Below, piece after piece: positions 1 through 5,170 of a DNA stretch of 5,170 nt. The stretch is from the NCBI GenBank assembly GCA_029935325.1, contig JAOZKO010000222.1, forward strand, positions 1 through 5,170, written 5' to 3'. The position numbers and the translations under genes are program-made. Origin of the DNA: Bacteroidales bacterium (GTDB taxonomy: Bacteria > Bacteroidota > Bacteroidia > Bacteroidales > UBA1556). The notes beneath the pieces are model-generated. The model saw only the letters and a list, made by a program, of their open reading frames with translations, had not been told where the DNA came from and made no database searches. Within the stretch, counting starts at the first letter, position 1; each line of letters starts with the position of its first letter.

Positions 1-23
1 CTATGCCCTACTGTATTTAGGTA

Positions 24-54
24 TTGACAAGCAGGGTTTTAGGGTTTATATTTA
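24..54 (+). promoter_or_regulatory. Candidate Bacteroidota -33/-7 promoter upstream of the first gene
   Basis: TTG at 24-26 (within TTGACA, 24-29) is followed after 20 nt by TATATTTA at 47-54. The latter matches the Bacteroidota -7 element TAnnTTTG except for the last G. The published Flavobacterium/Bacteroides architecture is a TTG-type -33 box 17-23 nt upstream of TAnnTTTG, so the spacing fits. Transcription would start near position 60, giving a leader of roughly 45 nt that is almost entirely A/T. Such short motifs occur by chance in AT-rich DNA, so this is a plausible rather than proven promoter. It would drive the 107-1210 gene and probably the two genes after it. Confidence 0.4.
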
Positions 55-85
55 TAGTCTAAAAAAATAGAAACGTGTATTTAAC

Positions 86-103
86 AAATTTAAAAAATTT
101 AAA
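86..103 (+). repeat. Tandem 9-bp A/T repeat in the leader of the first gene
   Basis: Two perfect copies of AAATTTAAA lie head to tail at 86-94 and 95-103, ending 3 nt before the ATG at 107. There is no Shine-Dalgarno sequence here. An unstructured A-rich leader is the usual Bacteroidota substitute, so the repeat probably just reflects that composition. A role in translation strength is possible but is inference. Confidence 0.5.
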
Positions 104-106
104 CAG

Positions 107-1210
107 ATGAAAAAGAAAAGATTTTATTCAGCATTAACGCTACTGATTATTGCTTCGTTTTTAATTGTAACGATGAATAATTGTAGGAAAACAAACGAGT
201 ATCCAGTTGATATGGAAAACCTAACTGATCAAACAGCCTTGATCGAGAAATCGAAAGCTATGCAGGAACATGTATTAGCTTTTAAAACAAAGATGGAATA
301 TTATTGGGATAATCCAAATTTGAAAACCGGGGGAGAATTATATACTGCCGATAGTGCAGTGCTGGAAATAGAATCATTATTGAACTATGATTTTTGCTAT
401 ACTGATATAGAATGTACCCAAAAAACTTTTGAACTATCAGAAGTCGCTATGCCATTAGATGAAATAGAAAAGATAAATGACCTTGATCTTATGCAGGTTT
501 ATTACGACAAAATAATCGATACGTTACAAGCACAAATGGGGCGAGTAAATTATAGCAACATGAAATTACTATTAGTTGATCTTGAGAAGACGGGTACTGA
601 TAGTAATGGAGATGCAATAGTGAGTGTCGGGGCTTTGATCGGGAATGAGGAACCCTTAAATAGCCCAAGCAGTAGTGAGACCGGATGGCACTATGGTTTT
701 CAAGTTGGTAATTGTGATGGGTCGGGGAATCCTTTTGAAGGCGTTTGGGATGCTGCATTGGAATTACAGATAACTATACATGGTAGCTTGTGGACAGCCC
801 CTCCCCCTGGATTTATAAGACGATTCGATGTGGTTTACACTAAAGAGATAATTTATCCAAATGTTCCAGAATATAGGACAGATGACGATGTAGAAGATAA
901 TTACCTTGATTATGATATCTTTTATGCAACAAACTCACTTAGTGGTTATCCTATAACCAGTGATACCAGATGTGTTTCATCAGACATAGAAATACCACAT
1001 TATATAAATAGTTACAACAGTATAATTGCTGATGTTCGAGAAAATAAATCAATAGAATTAGGAGTGACACTTTCGTATATTAACAATATTATTGAAGCTA
1101 ATACAAATTATAATGAAGATTATATTAAACATCTCTTTATGTTTCAACTTGGTGAAACATGGTTAGTACCAGTAGGTAGTCTTGAAATCGAAAATATATT
1201 AATGCATTAG
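107..1210 (+). CDS. Exported or lipoprotein-like protein of unknown function (367 aa)
   Basis: I do not recognise this family. The N-terminus has a basic start (MKKKR), a hydrophobic stretch at about residues 8-23 and then Cys26, so it is exported. It could be a lipoprotein, but the residues before the Cys (MNN) are a poor lipobox and a plain signal peptide or membrane anchor is also possible. The first part (about 36-145) looks helical and charged. The rest (about 150-360) alternates hydrophobic and polar residues like a beta-rich domain. It includes an Asp/Asn/Gly loop at 165-169 (DSNGD), a Trp/Gly-rich patch at 193-214, a proline run at 231-234 and a strongly acidic stretch around 258-270. 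No HExxH, GxSxG or other catalytic motif was found, and there is no T9SS sorting domain at the C-terminus. The start at 107 places the signal sequence at the very N-terminus and follows an A/T leader with a candidate promoter at 24-54. It lies 31 nt upstream of a T9SS-secreted protein gene and is probably co-transcribed with it. Confidence 0.85.
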   Translation: MKKKRFYSALTLLIIASFLIVTMNNCRKTNEYPVDMENLTDQTALIEKSKAMQEHVLAFKTKMEYYWDNPNLKTGGELYTADSAVLEIESLLNYDFCYTDIECTQKTFELSEVAMPLDEIEKINDLDLMQVYYDKIIDTLQAQMGRVNYSNMKLLLVDLEKTGTDSNGDAIVSVGALIGNEEPLNSPSSSETGWHYGFQVGNCDGSGNPFEGVWDAALELQITIHGSLWTAPPPGFIRRFDVVYTKEIIYPNVPEYRTDDDVEDNYLDYDIFYATNSLSGYPITSDTRCVSSDIEIPHYINSYNSIIADVRENKSIELGVTLSYINNIIEANTNYNEDYIKHLFMFQLGETWLVPVGSLEIENILMH

Positions 1211-1241
1211 TTTAGTTTCACATGTAATAATCTTATTTCCC

Positions 1242-2714
1242 ATGAAAATCAAATTATCAGTATTAGCTATATTACTTGTTTTACCATCTCTTATAATGTC
1301 AGGACAAGAAGAATTTGAGATTTGGTTGGATTCATCAAACGATGAGACCTCCCGTGACATGATTATGAATTCGGAGAATAATTATATTGGTATCATCCGT
1401 AAATCATATGAACCAGATCAATTCCCTGAATCATACATATACAAAATAAGTCGCCAAGGTGATACTATAAGTATGAGGTTTATAAAAAAGGATACTATAA
1501 TTGGATTAGATAAGATTATTGAAGTTAGTGAGTCACCTATTGAATACATTATTTGCGGAACAGGACATCATAAAGATAGTAGTGCAAGTTTATGGTTCTC
1601 CTATTTTGTAAAGATTGATGATAATCTTAATATTATTTGGGAAAGAACATATCATCTTCATAATGTTAATGAATATACATGTCTGCCTCTCTATTCACAA
1701 TTGTTGAAAAAACCATCAGGCGGTTATTTACATGCTAATAGTCTAGTTCCATGGTGGAAAATGTTTTTTTTTGAACTAAACGAAGACGGTGACAGCATTG
1801 CATATCGTATGTACGATGGTGATAGTACTGGAATTATTAGCGGCTTAACTTATAACTCTGATTCTACTGCTTATTGGGCTCATATTAGTGGAGGGCGATA
1901 TGAGCCCGATCCTCCAGAATGTCAATGTGTTGAACTAAACTTTCAATTGGAACAGGTAAAGATTATGAATTATCCCAGATATTTTGAGTCGGATATTACT
2001 CCCAAACTATTACCAAATGGTGACCTTGTAACTGCATCAGTCTATCGTAATGCATGGATACCTGAAGAATACGTCGCGGCATTTAAATTTGACAGCGCAT
2101 TTAATATCCTTGGAGAATGTATGATCACATCTCCTGACACTGCAAACCAGAAAGCACAAAGATCATTAGATTTTGTATATCCATCATACATTTATTTTGG
2201 GGGAACCCATAATTTTCAAATTGGTATTTGGGTACCCGGTCCTTCCTGGTTTGTTCTTGGTAGGCTGAACGAGCATTTTGAGCTTGAAAAAGAATTATAT
2301 ATTGGTGGTGATGCAACCTATAATCTAAAAACTATTACAGCTACGGCAGATAGTGGAGTATTAATAACTGGTACTTGGTATGATTATAGTTCACAAAGCT
2401 ATGAACGTGATGTAATAATACTAAAACTTTCTAAAGATGGTATTATTACCGGGAATAGCACTGATAAAGTTATTCCAGTTTCAGAGGTGATTGTTTACCC
2501 AAATCCTGGCAACACTCAATTCAATATTCGCACATCAATAATCAATTCAAAATTCAAAATGTGGGATAGTAACGGAAATCTTGTAATTGATCATATAATA
2601 AATCAAAAAAACTCAAATATTAACACTAGCCATTTTAAACCTGGTAATTACATATGGAAACTAATAAATGATTCCAAAACTATTGAAACAGGAAAGTGGA
2701 TTCGAACAAATTAA
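1242..2714 (+). CDS. Secreted repeat (propeller-like) protein with T9SS type A C-terminal sorting domain
   Basis: A 490-aa protein built for export across both membranes. Residues 1-21 are a Sec signal peptide (MKIK, hydrophobic core, cleavage near S20/G21). Residues about 47-403 contain roughly seven similar units. In each, a hydrophobic strand with small residues is followed by a strand ending in a 'K(I/L)xxxGxxI' or 'xLNEDGD' type turn. Approximate unit positions are 47-80, 101-137, 160-190, 205-242, 259-295, 313-353 and 371-403. This suggests a seven-bladed beta-propeller, although the units are too diverged to assign a Pfam family by eye. Residues about 413-490 are a T9SS type A sorting domain: VIVYPNPGNTQFNI, a central KMWDSNGNLV, an FKPGNYIWKL strand and a Lys/Arg-rich end (KWIRTN). 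In this family the domain directs outer-membrane translocation by the Por machinery, after which it is removed and the cargo is attached to surface polysaccharide or released. No catalytic residues are visible, so a binding or scaffold role is more likely than an enzymatic one. The ATG at 1242 is preceded by a pyrimidine-rich stretch with no Shine-Dalgarno sequence. Confidence 0.9.
   Translation: MKIKLSVLAILLVLPSLIMSGQEEFEIWLDSSNDETSRDMIMNSENNYIGIIRKSYEPDQFPESYIYKISRQGDTISMRFIKKDTIIGLDKIIEVSESPIEYIICGTGHHKDSSASLWFSYFVKIDDNLNIIWERTYHLHNVNEYTCLPLYSQLLKKPSGGYLHANSLVPWWKMFFFELNEDGDSIAYRMYDGDSTGIISGLTYNSDSTAYWAHISGGRYEPDPPECQCVELNFQLEQVKIMNYPRYFESDITPKLLPNGDLVTASVYRNAWIPEEYVAAFKFDSAFNILGECMITSPDTANQKAQRSLDFVYPSYIYFGGTHNFQIGIWVPGPSWFVLGRLNEHFELEKELYIGGDATYNLKTITATADSGVLITGTWYDYSSQSYERDVIILKLSKDGIITGNSTDKVIPVSEVIVYPNPGNTQFNIRTSIINSKFKMWDSNGNLVIDHIINQKNSNINTSHFKPGNYIWKLINDSKTIETGKWIRTN
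1764..1772 (+). repeat. Homopolymer run of nine T inside the T9SS-sorted gene
   Basis: Nine consecutive T residues encode Phe-Phe-Phe (residues 175-177, in KMFFFEL). This is the longest homopolymer seen inside a coding region here. The frame is intact in this copy and the downstream sorting domain is in frame. Slippage at such a tract would truncate the protein before its sorting domain, but no evidence of variation is present in a single sequence. Confidence 0.6.
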
Positions 2715-2724
2715 AACTAAAAAA

Positions 2725-3930
2725 ATGAAAACATCAATTTTATTATTATTAGCTTTTTTAAGTTTAAACATTGTTGCCCAATCTCAATGTGTGAGTTGTA
2801 CTAATCCAACTGCTGTTGAGGGAGCAAGTGTAATTGGACCAAATAATAGTGCAGAAGGAGCGGGTTCAATAGCTATTGGCACAGATGTCTACACAACATC
2901 AGCAGGAACTAATACAATTGCAATTGGAGGTATGGTAAAATCAGATGGACAATACACGTTTGTCCTTGGTACAGGCGGACAACCATTAGATGGGAAAAGA
3001 TTGGTAAATAGCTATCCCGAAACATTAATGATAGGATTTAATAGCACAAAACCAACATTGTTTGTTAGTACTTCTGAAACCAATTTTGGTTTTACCAAAA
3101 CCGGCCGCATAGCTATAGGCAATGTGGTCAACCAAAATGGCCAAATGGATCCCCAAGCCAAACTCCACCTCCGTGCTGATGATGGCGAAGCAGCAGCAGT
3201 ATTTATTCAATCCCATAGCTGGATTAATGGTGATACTGCCAGTTTAGTACTTGGTAATACCGAACACGGTATAAGTGCCAATACTGCAGCTGGGTTGGTA
3301 TTTCGAACAAAAAAATACTATTTATTTAATAGCGGATTAATTGGAATAAACACCACCCGACCTACATATGACCTAGATGTAAAAGGCAGCATTTTCGCTG
3401 AACACTTTACCCTATTCAATGAACAATCCCCACCACGCGAAGGTTCTATACTTCAATGCGATAAAGGAGGCAATGCCTATTGGAATGATCCGACTGGTTT
3501 ATATTTATGGCAACTAAATGAAAATAATGAAGATATATACTACACAACTGGTAACGTTAGTATTGGCACAGATCAGGCTTTTCCTGATTACAAACTTGCT
3601 GTTAACGGTAAAATAATTTCAGAAGAAGTTACAGTAAAAGATTTCAATAATTGGCCAGATTTTGTTTTTGGGGATAATTACCAATTAGAAAGCCTGAAGA
3701 GTATTGAAAACTACATCAATAAAAACAATCACCTTCCGGGTGTGCCCACAGCACTAGAGGTTAAAAAAGAGGGTATTAACCTCGGTGAAATGAATGCTGT
3801 TCTGCTTCAAAAAATTGAAGAGCTTACCCTTTATACCATCGAACAGCAAGAAATGTTAGAAAAGCAATTTGAGATGATAGAAAGCCAGCAAAAGCAGATA
3901 GATGAACTTAGCAGAATTGTGAATAACTAA
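2725..3930 (+). CDS. Fibrous surface protein: YadA-head-like repeats, stalk repeats and Bacteroidota tail-fibre-like C-terminal module
   Basis: A 401-aa exported protein. Residues 1-20 are a signal peptide (MKTS, leucine-rich core, cleavage after A18 or S20). Residues 35-82 carry four hydrophobic-Gly turns typical of trimeric-adhesin (YadA-like) heads: SVIG (35-38), SIAIG (48-52), TIAIG (64-68) and TFVLG (78-82), spaced 14-16 residues apart. Three stalk units follow, with an 'IG...P...L.(V/L)..(G/D)' pattern, at about 128-154, 205-228 and 277-302. The C-terminal module has WPDFVFG (310-316), NNHLPGVP (334-341), LGEMN (353-357) and KIEELTLY (363-370), and then a Gln/Glu-rich coiled coil to about 398. 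This ending is very common in Bacteroidota proteins annotated as tail-fibre or hypothetical surface proteins. It resembles the position of S74-type fibre chaperone domains, but no autocleavage residues can be assigned by eye. The family is expected to form trimers. It has no T9SS sorting domain. The start at 2725 is preferred because the signal peptide then begins the protein. An in-frame ATG at 2668 would add 19 residues before the signal and overlap the previous gene by 47 nt. The gap to the upstream stop is 10 A-rich nt, so the two genes are almost certainly co-transcribed. Confidence 0.88.
   Translation: MKTSILLLLAFLSLNIVAQSQCVSCTNPTAVEGASVIGPNNSAEGAGSIAIGTDVYTTSAGTNTIAIGGMVKSDGQYTFVLGTGGQPLDGKRLVNSYPETLMIGFNSTKPTLFVSTSETNFGFTKTGRIAIGNVVNQNGQMDPQAKLHLRADDGEAAAVFIQSHSWINGDTASLVLGNTEHGISANTAAGLVFRTKKYYLFNSGLIGINTTRPTYDLDVKGSIFAEHFTLFNEQSPPREGSILQCDKGGNAYWNDPTGLYLWQLNENNEDIYYTTGNVSIGTDQAFPDYKLAVNGKIISEEVTVKDFNNWPDFVFGDNYQLESLKSIENYINKNNHLPGVPTALEVKKEGINLGEMNAVLLQKIEELTLYTIEQQEMLEKQFEMIESQQKQIDELSRIVNN
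2827..2970 (+). repeat. Coding repeats: YadA-head-like IG turns in the fibre protein
   Basis: This stretch encodes residues 35-82 of the 2725-3930 protein. Four turns ending in (I/L)G repeat at intervals of 14, 16 and 14 residues. In trimeric adhesin heads, repeats of this length form successive coils of a left-handed parallel beta-roll. The repeat is at protein level only; the DNA copies are diverged. Assignment to the YadA head family is by motif pattern and not by a profile search. Confidence 0.55.
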
Positions 3931-3942
3931 CACCTGGATAAA

Positions 3943-3973
3943 TTGATATAATACTAGCTAGATGGTACATTTT
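3943..3973 (+). promoter_or_regulatory. Candidate Bacteroidota -33/-7 promoter before the last gene
   Basis: TTG at 3943-3945 is followed after exactly 20 nt by TACATTTT at 3966-3973, which matches TAnnTTTG except for the last G. The spacing and mismatch are the same as in the pair upstream of the first gene. It lies in the 67-nt gap between the fibre gene and the propeller gene, and its predicted start site near 3980 would leave a leader of about 18 nt. The same gap shows no convincing terminator hairpin, so read-through from the upstream genes is also possible. Confidence 0.35.
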
Positions 3974-3997
3974 TAATAATATAAAAAGAGTAGGACA

Positions 3998-5170
3998 ATG
4001 AAATTTACATATACAAAATTGAACAATCATATCCAACTATCAGTTGCAATCTTACTACTTACGTTATTATCAATTCCTAACAGCTATTCGCAACAAAACT
4101 TATCGGCACAGTGGCTAACACATTCGGTGGGTGAGAAGTGGGATTTGATAAGCCATATGGTTGCCGATGATAAAGGGAATATATATCTTGCCGGGAATTT
4201 CTCAGGCACAACTGTTGCTGAAAAAGGTGGAAGAGCATTAAGCGGCGAGCGCGATATTTTCATTGCTTGTTACGATAGCAGTGGTGTCAACACCTGGTTA
4301 CATAAATTGTCAAGTTCTAACTACTGCTACATCTCATCTATTGTTGTTGGTACCGAAGATGACTTCTACATTTGTGGCTATTTTAGAGAAGAGTTTAGCC
4401 TTGATGGCAATAACCTTTTTGCTCCTGCCCATAGTTCCATGTTTGTGGGTCATATTAACAATATGGGTAATGTATCATGGATAAAACAATTAGATGCTGA
4501 TTTTAGAGGAAGACCTGCTTTTCTTCAAATAGGGAACAGCAAAAAACTATACCTCGCAGCCACTTTTACCGGAAAGCTTAAGCTTGAGAACATTGAGTAT
4601 ACTGATTCAAGCGGAACATATATCTTATTGACAAGTTTCGACGAAAGTGGAAAACTCATTGATACACTTACGATTCAAGGCAAAGGTAATAGCGAAGTCA
4701 AAGATTTCCTTGTAGTTGACAACAACTTTTACCTTGCAGGAAGTTTTGAAAAAACCATCATTATTAATAATGATACTCTTAAATCCAAAGGATGTACAGA
4801 TGCCATTTTCGTCAAACTAGACGAAAAAATGAAAGTGGAATACTCTAAGCAAGTTGGCAGTGTATATGATGATTTTGGTTCTGCCATAAAAGTAGATAAT
4901 AATGGAAATATCATTTTCGCCGGTTCGCACACAGGTGGAATCAATTTTACAGAAAGTATAAAAATCGAACCCAATGGCAGTTATGATGTGTTTGTATGCA
5001 AATATGATTCTACAGGTAACCTGATTTGGGCTGATAACTTTGGTGGGCAGGCAGGCGATATATTATCAGATATAATTATTAACAGTTTCGATGATATTTA
5101 CCTTACGGGTAATTTTAGGGGAGGGATTGAGAAAGGCACCAGCCAAATTCAGTCGGTAGATTTCTCAAAC
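3998..5170 (+). CDS. Exported beta-propeller-repeat (SBBP-like) protein, 3' end outside the window
   Basis: The reading frame is open from the ATG at 3998 to the last base (391 codons, no stop), so this is the N-terminal part of a larger protein. Residues 1-31 are a signal peptide: a polar start, a hydrophobic core at about 15-26 and cleavage near SYS-QQ. From about residue 60 a unit of about 60 residues repeats. It consists of a strand of the type (N/D)xYLAGxF, a variable loop, then a strand (D/M)xFVxxxDxxGxxxWxKxx. Units start at about 60, 122, 183, 243, 304 and 366. The pattern matches the SBBP / delta-60-like propeller repeats common in Bacteroidota secreted proteins, many of which carry a T9SS sorting domain at the C-terminus; that part is not visible here. 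No catalytic motif is seen, and a binding or adhesion role is inferred. An AGGA at 3992-3995 is only 2 nt from the ATG, too close for a standard Shine-Dalgarno. It follows the fibre gene by 67 nt and may have its own promoter (3943-3973). Confidence 0.88.
   Translation, partial: MKFTYTKLNNHIQLSVAILLLTLLSIPNSYSQQNLSAQWLTHSVGEKWDLISHMVADDKGNIYLAGNFSGTTVAEKGGRALSGERDIFIACYDSSGVNTWLHKLSSSNYCYISSIVVGTEDDFYICGYFREEFSLDGNNLFAPAHSSMFVGHINNMGNVSWIKQLDADFRGRPAFLQIGNSKKLYLAATFTGKLKLENIEYTDSSGTYILLTSFDESGKLIDTLTIQGKGNSEVKDFLVVDNNFYLAGSFEKTIIINNDTLKSKGCTDAIFVKLDEKMKVEYSKQVGSVYDDFGSAIKVDNNGNIIFAGSHTGGINFTESIKIEPNGSYDVFVCKYDSTGNLIWADNFGGQAGDILSDIIINSFDDIYLTGNFRGGIEKGTSQIQSVDFSN
4175..5125 (+). repeat. Coding repeats: six ~60-residue propeller units
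   Basis: These bases encode residues 60-376 of the truncated last protein. Six units begin at about residues 60, 122, 183, 243, 304 and 366, the last incomplete. Spacing is regular at 60-62 residues. Conserved points are the YLAG/YICG/YLAA/YLAG/IFAG/YLTG strand and, in most units, a later Asp-xx-Gly turn followed by Trp or an aliphatic residue. The DNA copies are well diverged, so this is an old internal duplication and not a recent tandem expansion. Confidence 0.75.

Noticed and set aside
489..758. Minus-strand open frame of 89 codons
   Set aside because: It is antisense to the first gene, has a composition unlike a real protein and no recognisable domain. The + strand frame there is long and continuous.
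1211..1241. Possible regulatory element between the first two genes
   Set aside because: This 31-nt gap contains only a 6-bp ACATGT palindrome and a pyrimidine-rich run; no promoter pair or hairpin is visible.
2125..2316. Minus-strand open frame of 63 codons
   Set aside because: It is antisense to the T9SS cargo gene with no domain or translation signal.
2668..2724. In-frame upstream ATG that would extend the fibre protein by 19 residues
   Set aside because: It overlaps the end of the preceding gene by 47 nt and would put a charged, non-signal stretch before an otherwise ideal signal peptide. The ATG at 2725 follows an A-rich leader and is the better start.
3025..3216. Minus-strand open frame of 63 codons
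   Set aside because: It is antisense to the fibre gene with no supporting signal.
3931..3997. Possible terminator or small RNA in the gap before the last gene
   Set aside because: The only inverted repeat is the short CTAGCTAG at 3954-3961, with no GC-rich stem or following T run. Only the promoter-like pair could be supported.
4263..4484. Short + strand open frame of 73 codons
   Set aside because: It lies in another frame inside the propeller gene that runs from 3998 to the end. It has no leader or start support, and its hydrophobic look is a frame-shift artefact.
4574..4585. Perfect 12-bp palindrome AAGCTTAAGCTT
   Set aside because: It encodes Lys-Leu-Lys-Leu in the propeller gene as two copies of one codon pair. 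It has no position suggesting an operator or terminator.
4729..4974. Minus-strand open frame of 81 codons
   Set aside because: It is antisense to the propeller gene, whose repeat pattern is continuous through this region.

Overview
This window looks like a piece of a Bacteroidota chromosome. The evidence is AT-rich DNA, start codons without good Shine-Dalgarno sequences, and two promoter-like pairs of the form TTG-N20-TAnnTTT (the Bacteroidota -33/-7 architecture). One gene also ends in a recognisable type IX secretion (T9SS, Por) type A sorting domain, a system confined to this phylum. The genus cannot be told from the sequence.

Layout: all genes lie on the + strand. After a short 5' region (1-106) with a candidate promoter and an A/T tandem 9-mer come four genes. 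(1) 107-1210 is a 367-aa exported or lipoprotein-like protein of unknown function. (2) 1242-2714 is a 490-aa secreted protein with about seven blade-like repeats and a C-terminal T9SS sorting domain. (3) 2725-3930 is a 401-aa fibrous surface protein with YadA-head-like repeats, IGT/LxVxG stalk repeats and the widespread Bacteroidota 'HLPG(V/I)P...LGEMN...LL.KIEELTLY' C-terminal module ending in a coiled coil. (4) 3998 to the window end is the first 391 residues of an exported beta-propeller-repeat protein (SBBP-like) that runs off the edge. Gene 4 has no stop codon inside the window and is easily missed.

Genes 1 to 3 are separated by 31 and 10 nt and are probably one transcription unit. A 67-nt gap with its own promoter-like pair precedes gene 4. 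All four proteins start with a Sec-type signal sequence, so this is a cell-envelope or secreted-protein locus. The mix of repeat-rich propeller and fibre proteins suggests surface binding or adhesion, but no substrate or partner can be read from the sequence.

I found no RNA genes, CRISPR arrays, insertion sequences, integrase or transposase, convincing terminators, or defence or biosynthetic genes. Nothing here amounts to a clearly new system. The points most worth following up are the propeller/fibre/propeller arrangement, the missing visible surface-sorting signal on the fibre protein, and the unidentified first gene.
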